A DNA stretch of 64,000 nt from Thiodiazotropha sp040506705. Lineage in GTDB: Bacteria > Pseudomonadota > Gammaproteobacteria > Chromatiales > Chromatiaceae. The notes beneath the pieces were generated by a model, which had not been told where the DNA came from, ran no database searches, and saw nothing but the letters and a program-made list of their open reading frames with translations. Position numbers and translations under genes: made by a program. This document shows, piece by piece, positions 7,979 to 17,075 of the stretch. Position 1 is the first letter of the stretch, and each line of letters starts with the position of its first letter. The stretch spans positions 124,001-188,000 of the forward strand of contig JBEVWG010000036.1 of assembly GCA_040506705.1 (NCBI GenBank), read 5' to 3'.

Positions 7979-9697
7979 CTACGCAAGTTGTACGCTAATC
8001 CGATCAACGATTTCGGAGATCGGTATGAACTGGTTTTCCGACTCGCTGCGAGCACGATATTCAACCTGATCCTTATCGAGGGATTTATCACCAACAACGA
8101 TGCGATGGGGGATGCCGATCAGCTCCATATCGGCAAACATGAAACCGGGTCTGACATCCCGGTCATCCAGCAAGACCTCAATGCCTGCTGCAGTCAGATC
8201 GGCATAGAGTTTTTCCACCGCCTCTCTGACCCGTTCGGATTTGTTCATTTTCATCGGACAGATGGCCACTTGAAAGGGGGCCAGGGCGTCTGGCCAGATG
8301 ATGCCACGGTCATCATGATGCTGCTCAATAGCAGCAGCTACAACCCGTGTGACACCGATACCATAACAACCCATGGTCATTACGACAGCCTTGCCGTTTT
8401 CGTCCAATACTGTTGCATTCAGTGCTTCGCTGTACTTCTTGCCCAACTGGAAGATGTGACCTACTTCGATACCCCGGGCAATGGTTAGGGTTCCTTTGCC
8501 GTCGGGGCTGGGGTCTCCCTCCTGAACATTACGCAGATCGGCAACGATCTCTGGCTCATCCAGATCCCTGCCCCAATTGATGGCAAAAAGATGTTTGCCC
8601 TCCTGGTTCGCACCAGCGCTGAAGTCACTCATCTGCGCCACGCTACGGTCAGCAATATAAGGTATAGGGAGGTTTACAGGGCCCAGAGAGCCAGGGCCTG
8701 CACCGATAGTAGCGCGAATCTCCTCTTCTGTGGCAAAGCAGAAAGGAGTGGCTACCTCGGGTAACTTTTCAGCTTTGATCTCGTTGAGATCATGGTCACC
8801 TCGCAGCAGAAGCGCGATCAGTGGTGTGTCAGAATCTTCCGAAGCTTTTACTACCAGAGTCTTAACTGTCTGCTCAATAGGCTGTTCAAACTGCTCCACC
8901 AACTCCTGGATTGTTTTTGCGTTTGGGGTATCAACCAGGGTCATCTCCTTAGTCGCAGCAGTACGTTTCTGCTCGGGAGAGATAGCTTCTGCGAGTTCGA
9001 TATTGGCGGCATAGTCGCTACCATTTGAAAAGGCAATTGCATCCTCGCCTGATGCAGCCAACACATGAAATTCATGAGAAGCGCTGCCGCCGATGCTTCC
9101 CGTGTCGGCTGCCACAGGGCGGAAATCGAGTCCGCAGCGGGAAAAGATGCGTGAGTAGGTCTCATGCATCCGCAGATAGGTATCCTGTAGAGAGTCTTGG
9201 TTCAGATGGAAGGAGTAGGCATCCTTCATGAGAAATTCCCGAGCACGCATGACACCGAAACGTGGCCTGACCTCATCACGGAATTTTGTCTGTATCTGAT
9301 AGAAATTGACCGGAAGCTGTTTATAACTGCGTAACTCATTCCGAGCCAGATCAGTGATGATCTCTTCGTGAGTCGGGCCGTAGCAGAACTCCCGCTGGTG
9401 ACGGTCACGAAGCCGCAGCAGTTCCGGCCCGTACTGCTCCCAACGACCTGACTCCTGCCATAGTTCCGAAGGCTGAACCGTAGGCATCAACACCTCCAGT
9501 GCACCCGCCTGGTTCATCTCGTCACGCACAATCTGTTCAACTTTGCGCAAAACCTTGAGTCCCAGGGGCAACCAGGTATAGAGGCCCGAGGCCAGTTTTC
9601 GAATCAGTCCAGCTCTCAACATCAGTTGATGACTGGCAATCTCGGCATCAGCCGGGGTCTCCTTGACGGTGTGGAGTGGGAACTGGGAAGTACGCAT
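7979..9697 (-). CDS. proS: Prolyl-tRNA synthetase (bacterial type with editing domain)
   Basis: The 572-residue class II aminoacyl-tRNA synthetase charges tRNA-Pro. Motif 1 lies around GLYTWLPLGLKVLRKVEQIVRDEMNQAGALEVLMP. Motif 2 appears as RFGVMRAREFLMKDAYSF, and motif 3 lies near MTMGCYGIGVTRVVAAAIEQ. The inserted YbaK-like domain (about residues 220-400) edits mischarged Ala-tRNA-Pro. A C-terminal anticodon-binding domain (about 470-572) completes the bacterial form. The start MRTSQFPLHTVKETPADAEI is the family's standard N-terminus. The gene has a hairpin downstream and stands alone. Confidence 0.97.
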   Translation of the reverse strand: MRTSQFPLHTVKETPADAEIASHQLMLRAGLIRKLASGLYTWLPLGLKVLRKVEQIVRDEMNQAGALEVLMPTVQPSELWQESGRWEQYGPELLRLRDRHQREFCYGPTHEEIITDLARNELRSYKQLPVNFYQIQTKFRDEVRPRFGVMRAREFLMKDAYSFHLNQDSLQDTYLRMHETYSRIFSRCGLDFRPVAADTGSIGGSASHEFHVLAASGEDAIAFSNGSDYAANIELAEAISPEQKRTAATKEMTLVDTPNAKTIQELVEQFEQPIEQTVKTLVVKASEDSDTPLIALLLRGDHDLNEIKAEKLPEVATPFCFATEEEIRATIGAGPGSLGPVNLPIPYIADRSVAQMSDFSAGANQEGKHLFAINWGRDLDEPEIVADLRNVQEGDPSPDGKGTLTIARGIEVGHIFQLGKKYSEALNATVLDENGKAVVMTMGCYGIGVTRVVAAAIEQHHDDRGIIWPDALAPFQVAICPMKMNKSERVREAVEKLYADLTAAGIEVLLDDRDVRPGFMFADMELIGIPHRIVVGDKSLDKDQVEYRARSESENQFIPISEIVDRISVQLA

Positions 9698-10107
9698 GAG
9701 TAGAGATCAGCCTTAGTATAAAAAGCATGATTCTATCCCGCATTGGCGGATGGGTCACGAAGGATATTTAATGATGCGGAGGAAATGTGGGATTTGAAAC
9801 GTGTAGCTGAGGTAACGAAAATGGTGATTGTATTGTTTTTAAACAGTAGATAGCACTCCCCGCTGATACATTGAACTGTAATTTTTCTACAAAATGTAGC
9901 CATTCTGTATGAAGTATCTTTGGTTTTCCTCAACTAGAAGCGAATGGAAGACTGGAGAGCATAAGATGGTTAGTAGTTTTAACGCAGTTATATGAAGAGT
10001 ACTGGTATTGGTTCTCGCCAATAATTCTATTAATTCTTCCTGCGCTGATTCAAAGAAGATATCCAGATGTTTTCTAAGCAATATAATATTTAAAGAATTA
10101 AAGCAAG

Positions 10108-10188
10108 GTAGCCTGGATGGAGTGCAACGGAATCCGGGACGATTGGTGCTCCGTTCTCCCGGATTCCGTTGCACTCCATCCAGGCTAC
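10108..10188. repeat. Long palindrome with 32-bp perfect arms
   Basis: Arms at 10108-10139 and 10157-10188 are perfect reverse complements, with a 17-nt spacer. The arm begins GTAGCCTGGATGGAG and contains CGGAATCCGGG. The same type of GTAGCCTGGATGGAG...GGAATCCGGG intergenic element is known to be dispersed in many proteobacterial genomes. It could form a hairpin or cruciform. Confidence 0.9.
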
Positions 10189-10428
10189 GGACTTGATATG
10201 CACGGAGATGACTTTCTTTTTTAGCAGAATCCCTGATAAGGAAGATGTGTTCTTGCGGTAGTAAAAAATCGTCAGTAGCATTTGGTGGGGCATGGCCCCA
10301 CCCTACACCGCATCCAAGCAGGTAGGGTGGGGCCATGCCCCACCACAAAAGCCAGATCTAACAGACTAGGGTTAGTTGACTATCACAGTAGCTGACTTTA
10401 GAGAGTAAACAGGAAAGTTTATATTTGC
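10174..10428. repeat. Direct repeat unit 1
   Basis: This unit starts at CTCCATCCAGGCT, the end of the long palindrome's right arm, and runs to the TTTATATTTG before the next CTCCATCC. It is nearly identical to unit 2 (10429-10754) but lacks about 70 bp present there. It contains the 24-bp-arm palindrome at 10283-10345. Confidence 0.85.
10283..10345. repeat. GC-rich palindrome, copy A (24-bp arms)
   Basis: Arms at 10283-10306 and 10322-10345 are perfect reverse complements; the left arm begins TGGTGGGGCATGGCCCCACC and the right arm begins GTAGGGTGGGGCC. The spacer is 15 nt. It belongs to a GTAGGGTG-type family seen at several other intergenic sites in the window. Confidence 0.9.
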
Positions 10429-10754
10429 TCCATCCAGGCTGCGGACTTGATATGCACGGAGATGACTTTCTTTTTTAGCAGAATCCCTGATAAAGGGAGA
10501 TTTGTTCTTGTGGTAGTAAAAAATCGTCAGGTGTATATGAAAGTGCCAGTATTATTTTGGTGGTTCTTTGAGTAGCGAGTTGCCTCGTAAATACAGTTGT
10601 GGCACTTGGTGGGGCATGGCCCCACCCTACACCGTATCCAAACAGGTAGGGTGGGGCCATGCCCCACCACAAAAGCCAGATCTAACAGACGAGGGTTTGT
10701 TGACTATCACAGTAGCTGACTTTGGAGAGTAAACAGGAAAGTTTATATCTGCTC
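10429..10754. repeat. Direct repeat unit 2
   Basis: This is a second copy of unit 1 with scattered substitutions and about 70 extra bases after the AAAAAATCGTCAG segment. It ends at TTTATATCTGCTC, where a third, degenerate start (GATCCAGC) is visible. It contains the palindrome at 10607-10669. Confidence 0.85.
10607..10669. repeat. GC-rich palindrome, copy B (24-bp arms)
   Basis: Arms at 10607-10630 and 10646-10669 are identical in sequence to copy A, with a 15-nt spacer that differs from copy A at two positions. Conservation of the arms is consistent with recent duplication, with pairing under selection, or both. Confidence 0.9.
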
Positions 10755-10774
10755 GATCCAGCATATTCAGTGGC

Positions 10775-12523
10775 TCAAGGTTTTTGAATTAATGATAGTG
10801 ATCGTTGGTGGTCCTGCATCTGCAAGTACAGACCACCCTTGGTGACTAAGTCTGCTGGCTTACCCCTTTCGACAATGTGTCCCTTCTGCATAATGAGAAT
10901 CTCATCCATCGCTTCCAGACCTGAGAGGTTATGGGTGATCCAAAGTATGCCGCGCTCAGGGCATTGTTGAATGATGTTGTCTCTCATCTGTTGTGCGGTC
11001 AGGTTATCAAGCCCTTCTGTAGGTTCATCAAGTATCAACAGTGGCGCCGGTTTCAGTAGCGCCCGGGCAACTGTCAAACGGCGTGCCTGACCAAGTGAAA
11101 GTCTCACGCCTAATTCTCCTACCATGGTTTCGTAACCTTCCGGTTGAGCCTCGATAAAGTCGTGAATCATGGCAAGCTGACAGACGGCTTTAAGCTGCTG
11201 CAGGTCTGCATCAGGTTGAGCTAGTAACAGGTTGTTGCGGATGGTCGTGTTGAACAGGTGGGTCTGTTGCGCCGAGACGGAAATGTGTGAGCGAACAGTT
11301 TCGCCACTCAATTGCTCGTATCTGATACCCCCAAGAGAGAGACGGCCTTTGTCCGGGCTTCTGAATTTCAACAGAAGTTGTACCAAGGTGCTTTTGCCGC
11401 AACCGCTCGCACCAAGCAGGGCAATCTTTTTACCGGGTGAGAGTAGTAGAGAGATGTCATCGATGCCAGCCTGATGTTGAGGATAGTGGTAGCTGACCTT
11501 GAATAGATTCAAGGTCAGGTCGGTGGTGAGTGGCATTTCTTGAATCGGTTCCTGGACCATAGGCTGGCGATCGACCAGATTGAAAATCCGCCTGGCAGCA
11601 GCCAGTTGCTCGCCGAGAGATTGAAAGGCGAGGGGCAGCGGGGCGACCGCTTCAAAACTGGCAAGGGTAAATAGTGCCAGCATGGCCAGTTGTGCTGGCG
11701 GTAACTCAGCCTGTTGCACCATGGGAATGGCATAGATCAGAATCAGCCACATCGCCAGGTTGGCGCATAGACCCACCATACCCTGGCTGAGTCCATTGAT
11801 CTGGCTGATACGTTTTTGATGCAGGGACAGCTCTTCACTCAACTCTGCCAGATAAAGGGAGTGTCTTTTATCTGCACCGTCGACCAGGAGTTCTCCCATA
11901 CCTTGTAGATCATCAACCAACTGCATTCTCAATTTACTGTTGAGCTGATTGATACGCTGGCTACTGAACGATGAGAGACGATTGCTTAACAGGGGTAGTA
12001 CAACACCGGCGATTATCAGCAGAGTCGCCTCTATGATCACCAGTAGAGGGTCGAACAGCGCCAGAAATAGCAGGAATACCAGAGTCGAAGTCAGTGCCAC
12101 AGCCACAGGGAGAAGCAATCTCAGGTAGAACTGATCCAGGGTATCGATGTCAGCACGGATTCGACTCAGCAGGTCACCACTACGAAATGATTCCAACCCT
12201 GCTGGCGCTAAAGGCTCTATCTGCTGATAGAACCAGACACGCAATTGCGAGAGGATATGCAGTGTTGCGCTATGGGTAACCAATCGTTCTGCATAACGCC
12301 CCATTGTTCGCACAATGGCACTGAAGCGGATAATTGCAGCGGGAGTGAAATAGTTCATGGTAATACCATGAACCCCAGCTAGCGCCATAGCAGCAATAAA
12401 CCACCCTGAGGTTGCCATCAGAGTGACATTTGCGATCAGGGTGGCAAAGGAGAGCAGACCGCCAAGGATCATCCAGCCCATTACCGGTCTCATCAATAAC
12501 AATAGACGCCATACCGGCTTCAT
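10775..12523 (-). CDS. cydC: Thiol reductant ABC exporter, subunit CydC
   Basis: This is half of the heterodimeric inner-membrane ABC exporter that moves glutathione and cysteine to the periplasm and is needed to assemble cytochrome bd and other haem proteins. The 582 residues comprise six transmembrane helices (about residues 1-300) fused to an ATPase. The Walker A is GASGCGKSTL and the Walker B ends LLILDEPTEGLD. The signature reads LSLGQARR rather than the canonical LSGGQ, so this half may form the weaker ATP site. The start overlaps the cydD stop by 4 nt (ATGA), indicating coupled translation. It is the last gene of the leftward cyd-octaheme cytochrome cluster. Confidence 0.95.
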   Translation of the reverse strand: MKPVWRLLLLMRPVMGWMILGGLLSFATLIANVTLMATSGWFIAAMALAGVHGITMNYFTPAAIIRFSAIVRTMGRYAERLVTHSATLHILSQLRVWFYQQIEPLAPAGLESFRSGDLLSRIRADIDTLDQFYLRLLLPVAVALTSTLVFLLFLALFDPLLVIIEATLLIIAGVVLPLLSNRLSSFSSQRINQLNSKLRMQLVDDLQGMGELLVDGADKRHSLYLAELSEELSLHQKRISQINGLSQGMVGLCANLAMWLILIYAIPMVQQAELPPAQLAMLALFTLASFEAVAPLPLAFQSLGEQLAAARRIFNLVDRQPMVQEPIQEMPLTTDLTLNLFKVSYHYPQHQAGIDDISLLLSPGKKIALLGASGCGKSTLVQLLLKFRSPDKGRLSLGGIRYEQLSGETVRSHISVSAQQTHLFNTTIRNNLLLAQPDADLQQLKAVCQLAMIHDFIEAQPEGYETMVGELGVRLSLGQARRLTVARALLKPAPLLILDEPTEGLDNLTAQQMRDNIIQQCPERGILWITHNLSGLEAMDEILIMQKGHIVERGKPADLVTKGGLYLQMQDHQRSLSLIQKP

Positions 12524-14253
12524 ATCGGTCTGCCTTGAGAGGCCATAACCAAGCCGTGGTAGACACCTTGTTGTTCAATCAGGGATTGATGATTACCTTG
12601 CTCTACCAAACAACCTTCATCCATAACCAGGATGCGGGACATGCGCTCAACTGTTTTCAACCTGTGGGCGATGATCAGCAGAGTTCGATTTTCAGCAAGC
12701 TGGTTTATCGCTTCCTGGATCAACTGCTCGCTCTCCAGGTCAAGACTTGCTGTTGCTTCGTCGAGGATTACCAAGGGTGCGTCTTTAAGGAAAGCTCTTG
12801 CCAGTGCAATGCGCTGTATTTCACCTCCTGATAACCCATGTCCCCCCTCTCCGATGATGGTCTGATAGCCATCAGGCAGGGTGGTAATGAAATCGTCTGC
12901 GCGGGCCAGTGATGCCGCATGCCTGACCTGCTCTATCTCCGCATCGGCCTGTGCAAGACGGATATTATCGAGCACGGAACCGTGAAACAGATGTGATCTT
13001 TGTGGTAACCAGATGAGCTTCTGACGCCATGCAGCCAGGTCAATCTGATCCAAGGGTTGATGATTGACCATGATTCGTCCCCGGGTGGGTTGATTGAATC
13101 CCAGGATCAGGTTGAGCAGAGTAGTTTTGCCTGCACCGCTCGGGCCGACCAAAGCAACTTGCTCTCCTGGATGCAGGCTGAAGTCAATCCTGTTCAGTGC
13201 CAGACGACCATCCCCGTAACTATAACCAATATCCTCGAAAGTCAGCCCTATTGGAGTGTCTAAATATTTTGATCCACCTGCCTCTCTGATGGCTTCCGGT
13301 TCTGCCTGCAAAATCTGCATCATGCCCTCTACGGCACCGATAGCATCCATTCTTGCATGGTAGTGTTGTCCCATATTACGCAAAGGTAGATAAAACTCAG
13401 GCGCTAGCAAGAGTATGAAGAGACCATAGACAAAATCCAGCTCTCCCCAGTAGAGTCGGAAACCGACCAGTACAGCGACTATGGCAATGCTTATGGTGGA
13501 GAAGAACTCGAGGGCGAATGAGGAGAGAAAGGCAATCCGCAGTACAGCCAGGGTGGAGTGACGATATTCATCGGAAATTTTGCTGATCACTTCAGCTTCA
13601 CGACGACTGGCATTGAAAAGCTTTAAACTGGTCAGTCCCTGAATGGTGTCGAGGAAGTGACCGCTCATTTTGGCGAGCTTTCGCCACTGTTGCTGGTTCC
13701 TGCGCTCTGCACCATGTCCGATTAAAATCATAAACAGCGGGATCAATGGTGCTGTACCCAGCATCACAAGTGCAGAAACCCAATCGATAGGAAACACAAA
13801 TACCAGAATTGAAAGGGGTACCAGAGCCATTAATGAGATGGCAGGTATGAAGCGGGCGTAGTAGGCCTCCAACGCTTCGATGCCATCGGTCAAAGTATTG
13901 GTTAACTCACCACTGCGTTGGTTGGCCAGATAAGCAGGGCCGAGTCGTCTTAATTGATCGAGCAGAGTTTGTCTCAGAGTGAGTTTGACCCGACTGGCGG
14001 CCAGGAAGGCACTCTGTTCAGAAGCCCAAATCAGGATCACTCTGAAAATGAAAACAAGCAACATTCCCCACAGCCAGGGCATCAGCTCTTGCAGGGGGTG
14101 AGCTTCAATGATGACCCCTGAAACCACTATCGACAGCAGCCAGGCCTGGATGATCACCAGCCAGCCAGAAGCAGTGCCTAGTACGGTTGCCAATATCAGC
14201 GCATTTCCAGCAAGGCTTTTTTGCCTCTTAAGCCAGTCTGTGCCCTGTTTCAT
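12520..14253 (-). CDS. cydD: Thiol reductant ABC exporter, subunit CydD
   Basis: This is the partner half of the CydDC exporter, 577 residues. It has six transmembrane helices followed by a nucleotide-binding domain with Walker A GPSGAGKTTL, signature LSGGEIQR and Walker B VILDEATASLD. The catalytic motifs are canonical, in contrast to CydC. It is placed after the cytochrome b gene, with a 170-bp gap that contains an inverted repeat, and directly before cydC. Its function with cytochrome bd is well established in E. coli, and its position in the same cluster as cydABX supports that role here. Confidence 0.95.
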   Translation of the reverse strand: MKQGTDWLKRQKSLAGNALILATVLGTASGWLVIIQAWLLSIVVSGVIIEAHPLQELMPWLWGMLLVFIFRVILIWASEQSAFLAASRVKLTLRQTLLDQLRRLGPAYLANQRSGELTNTLTDGIEALEAYYARFIPAISLMALVPLSILVFVFPIDWVSALVMLGTAPLIPLFMILIGHGAERRNQQQWRKLAKMSGHFLDTIQGLTSLKLFNASRREAEVISKISDEYRHSTLAVLRIAFLSSFALEFFSTISIAIVAVLVGFRLYWGELDFVYGLFILLLAPEFYLPLRNMGQHYHARMDAIGAVEGMMQILQAEPEAIREAGGSKYLDTPIGLTFEDIGYSYGDGRLALNRIDFSLHPGEQVALVGPSGAGKTTLLNLILGFNQPTRGRIMVNHQPLDQIDLAAWRQKLIWLPQRSHLFHGSVLDNIRLAQADAEIEQVRHAASLARADDFITTLPDGYQTIIGEGGHGLSGGEIQRIALARAFLKDAPLVILDEATASLDLESEQLIQEAINQLAENRTLLIIAHRLKTVERMSRILVMDEGCLVEQGNHQSLIEQQGVYHGLVMASQGRPI

Positions 14254-14307
14254 GACGCTTTGCAGTCTCTATTCTGTTTTGAGTTCGATATGGTCTCAGC
14301 CAGGCTT

Positions 14308-14355
14308 CGGCTCACTACAAGCAATAGTGCTGAACAGATTGTCTGTAGTGAGCCG
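14308..14355. repeat. Inverted repeat between the cytochrome b gene and cydD
   Basis: The 12-bp arms CGGCTCACTACA (14308-14319) and TGTAGTGAGCCG (14344-14355) enclose 24 nt. The hairpin follows the cytochrome b gene and precedes cydD, so it could attenuate transcription or mark an RNA processing site. Confidence 0.6.
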
Positions 14356-14423
14356 CAAACCACTTGCAGCAAAACTCATCCTGAGTTTTTATGAACTCCC
14401 GATTGTTTGTAAATGTTTTAAAT

Positions 14424-15134
14424 CTACTTGTTATCTTTCATGGCAATCGCATGGGTCTCTTCGATATAGGCAGCTTCTGCTTCGGTCAACTCAATATTGT
14501 CGTAACCGGTTACCATGGTCTTGATATAGTGGGTTGGTGTTTTACCTGTAGTGGTCATGTAGATATGAATGATCACGAAGGTGCCCATGAGAAATGCAGC
14601 AGCGGTATGGACAAAGGCGATCAGGGTCAAGCCTTGTCCTGACCAACTGTAGGTACTCCACAGATCATAAAACATGTAGACGATACCGGATGCCCATAGA
14701 GCGGGGCCGATGAGAACCATGAATGCCATGTAAGCAAGAGATTGAAGGGCATTTTGCTTACACTGCAGGCCTTTCTTGTAGGGATGGGGTTCACCCACCA
14801 ATATGCCATAAGCGTAAAAACGTATTACTTTGAGAACGCCCTCTTTGAAAAGATATTGGCGCCACTGACCTGTTGTGAAATTCCAAAAGGTGGTGAAGAT
14901 CCATAACAGGATCAAGGCAATGGCCCCATAGGTATGTATCACGACTGCGGTTTTGAAGTCGAGCATGTCATGGGTGCCATGCAGCCCCAGTCCGGTGTAG
15001 AAAAGAGTGAAAATCAGAAAGGCTTGAGACCAGTGCCAAAAACGCTCGTAACGGCTATAGATCATTACATAGTGTTTTTCGCCACGGGTCTTGATCCTGG
15101 TGTTCTGGTTTGAGTTGTGAGTTTGACTGGCCAT
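14424..15134 (-). CDS. Membrane cytochrome b (b561 / thiosulfate-reductase cytochrome b type)
   Basis: The 236-residue integral membrane protein has about four to five transmembrane helices and several helix-embedded histidines suited to two b haems (RYERFWHWSQAFLIF, AVVIHTYGAIALIL, LIAFVHTAAAFLMGTFVIIHIY). Such proteins pass electrons between the quinone pool and periplasmic multihaem or molybdenum enzymes. Its start codon overlaps the stop of the octahaem cytochrome gene by one base (TAATG). The two are therefore almost certainly co-translated, and the protein is the likely quinol-linked partner of that cytochrome. The direction of electron flow cannot be told from sequence. Confidence 0.88.
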   Translation of the reverse strand: MASQTHNSNQNTRIKTRGEKHYVMIYSRYERFWHWSQAFLIFTLFYTGLGLHGTHDMLDFKTAVVIHTYGAIALILLWIFTTFWNFTTGQWRQYLFKEGVLKVIRFYAYGILVGEPHPYKKGLQCKQNALQSLAYMAFMVLIGPALWASGIVYMFYDLWSTYSWSGQGLTLIAFVHTAAAFLMGTFVIIHIYMTTTGKTPTHYIKTMVTGYDNIELTEAEAAYIEETHAIAMKDNK

Positions 15135-16828
15135 TATGCACTCCTCTGCTGTTGTTTTTTGCTGAATATCTTGCGCAACAGTCCGTGCAGCAGAACACCA
15201 AGCAATGCACCTCCCAGTGCGAGATAACCTAAAATATCGAGCCAGAAAAAATTGTCTCGACCAGGCATGTAGAAGCCGTTCAATCCCTCCAGTCGACCCC
15301 CTTTGCTGTGACAGTCAGAACAACCCATGGCGTCATCCTTGGGCGCAACCATATGGGTGATTGGCCAGAAGGAGTAGGTCTCAACAAATCCAAACTCTCC
15401 ACTGTAAGGGATGTTGTTTTTCTCCATACCCACTTTGATAGCACGACCAAAATCGTAGTTACCCCAATAGGCATCGTCATCATCCCCCCACAGATGCATG
15501 TAGACCATGGTGTTGTTGCCTTTATCGTAAGGCTGGGTGGTATGCATTCGTTTAAAGGGCCAGATGCGGGATTTACCATCATCGTGTGATCCCTTAAAGC
15601 CGTTGATCTCAACAGGGCCCTTTTCAGGATCGAACTTGGTCTCAATGGTTGTGTATACCATTTGACCATCGAACCAGTCGTAGTAGGGTGTCAGGTTTTC
15701 GCCATACTCAAAGTTACCTTTGATCGATTTATAGGTAGCACGATGGGCGCCGTTACCCTGGGTATAGTTCTTCTCTTTAAAGCCCTCACCATCTTTGGTC
15801 TTGCCTGCTGTGCGCCAATCCCAGTCAGTCAATGTGCCTACTCCACCCCGGGCAATGGTTGGAATATGACAGGTTTGACAGGCGATTTTGTCGGTATGGC
15901 CATTCAGTTTTGCGCCTACCAGGTCACTGTAATCATGGGGGGTTTCGCTGTGGCAGGATTCACAGGTTGCGACATCCCGGCGTTCACCCGGTAGCCCTAA
16001 ACCTTCAGTGTCGTGGGCAATCACATTGTAGCGGCTGCCAGCCCATAGATGCTGGCGGGTGACGTGGCAGGTAGTACATGCGAAGTTCAGGCCTTCAGCA
16101 TCCATGTGTACATCCAGCTCCTTGCTCGGTTTTTTCAGAGATGAGTCGAGGTCGCCATGTTTTACCCCATCACCACCACCGCCGTAGAAGTGGCAGGAGC
16201 CGCAGTTTTCACGGCCTGGTTTGCCGACGCTTTGCGCTACCTTGCTCCATTGAATCGGTTGCTTGCCCTCGAACATAATCGAACAGGCTTTGTTGCCGCT
16301 AGAGTTTGGTGTCTTGTAGTAGGTTCCAGTGCGATCGTGACAGATCAGACAGTCGATGTTCTCCTGTTTTGTAAAGTCGAAGGTGTCATCCTTCCAGCCA
16401 TATCCAGCATGACACTGGGCGCACATGCCCTCATTACCCTTGGAGTTGGTGCAGAAGGTATTGATGAGGGTCTTCTTACCCAGCTTCTGGCCGGTTTCCG
16501 GATGCTCATACTCCCAGGTCCAATGAATCGACTTCATGAAATGTCGGCCAGCTTCTGTATGACATGAGAGACAGGCTTCAGTCACTTCAGGGCCACTCGT
16601 GAAATCCTTTTGAAGAACCTCGAATTTTGTATGGTCTGCAGTTGATTCCCCATCGTCGCGAATACTGGGGCCAGTATCCTCAACAATACGGAAATTCATA
16701 TCGCTATCAATGTTGTGCGCTGTGGCGTGATCGTCACTTGCTTGTGAGAAGGGGGATAGAAGTAGTATCAGGGCCCACGCGGAGACCCTGATACTGGTCT
16801 TTACGGCCAGTAAATTTTGTTTATGCAT
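15134..16828 (-). CDS. Octahaem c-type cytochrome, tetrathionate reductase family (OTR-like)
   Basis: The 564-residue periplasmic cytochrome has a signal peptide (cleavage probably after SQA, about residue 30). Eight CXXCH haem sites are visible: CLSCH, CAQCH, CLICH, CGSCH, CTTCH, CESCH, CQTCH and CSDCH. The first seven fall between residues 86 and 320, and the last is near 510. A C-terminal transmembrane helix (about 530-553) anchors it. The overall plan matches the octahaem tetrathionate reductase family of Shewanella, whose members reduce tetrathionate and, in vitro, nitrite and hydroxylamine. The following cytochrome b gene supplies a quinone link. In a sulfur oxidiser it might instead handle thiosulfate or tetrathionate turnover; the substrate is not proven. 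Confidence 0.9.
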   Translation of the reverse strand: MHKQNLLAVKTSIRVSAWALILLLSPFSQASDDHATAHNIDSDMNFRIVEDTGPSIRDDGESTADHTKFEVLQKDFTSGPEVTEACLSCHTEAGRHFMKSIHWTWEYEHPETGQKLGKKTLINTFCTNSKGNEGMCAQCHAGYGWKDDTFDFTKQENIDCLICHDRTGTYYKTPNSSGNKACSIMFEGKQPIQWSKVAQSVGKPGRENCGSCHFYGGGGDGVKHGDLDSSLKKPSKELDVHMDAEGLNFACTTCHVTRQHLWAGSRYNVIAHDTEGLGLPGERRDVATCESCHSETPHDYSDLVGAKLNGHTDKIACQTCHIPTIARGGVGTLTDWDWRTAGKTKDGEGFKEKNYTQGNGAHRATYKSIKGNFEYGENLTPYYDWFDGQMVYTTIETKFDPEKGPVEINGFKGSHDDGKSRIWPFKRMHTTQPYDKGNNTMVYMHLWGDDDDAYWGNYDFGRAIKVGMEKNNIPYSGEFGFVETYSFWPITHMVAPKDDAMGCSDCHSKGGRLEGLNGFYMPGRDNFFWLDILGYLALGGALLGVLLHGLLRKIFSKKQQQRSA

Positions 16829-16921
16829 CTTTAGTTCCGTGATGACGGTTACGACCGCGACACATAAACAGCTCGGCCCGGTCTGGTTTTTTCCCTGAAC
16901 CAGTTCCGGTCAGGTGCTTAA

Positions 16922-17038
16922 TTAGGGGCTTAATCTCCCCGGTCGGGGTTCAGGATACTGAGCCTCGTACCACATGGCATTGATAATTCCCAATGAGAGT
17001 GCCAACAGCACACCCAGAATCCAAGTGAAGTACCACAT
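16922..17038 (-). CDS. cydX: Cytochrome bd oxidase small subunit CydX
   Basis: This is a 38-residue single-helix membrane peptide starting MWYFTWILGVLLALSLGI, closely matching E. coli CydX (MWYFAWILG...). CydX binds CydA and is needed for stable, active cytochrome bd. The gene lies 37 nt after cydB on the same strand and has a strong ribosome site, GAGGAG, about 8 nt before ATG 17038. A polar tail follows the helix (YEAQYPEPRPG). Its size makes it easy to miss in automated annotation. Confidence 0.93.
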   Translation of the reverse strand: MWYFTWILGVLLALSLGIINAMWYEAQYPEPRPGRLSP

Positions 17039-17075
17039 AAGATTTTCTCCTCAGGTTTTTGAACGATGTAAAAAA

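Larger units (their letters stand above)
9698..10774. other. Non-coding repeat island between proS and cydC
   Basis: About 1.1 kb holds no convincing gene. The open frames here run through palindromes and lack family resemblance. It contains three strong inverted repeats and a diverged direct duplication (listed separately), and the remainder is AT-rich. It lies upstream of proS and downstream of cydC, so it could hold the proS promoter and the end of the cyd cluster. Confidence 0.8.

Noticed and set aside
9733..10672. Several short open frames in the proS-cydC gap
   Set aside because: They are built from palindromic and duplicated repeat sequence and resemble nothing.
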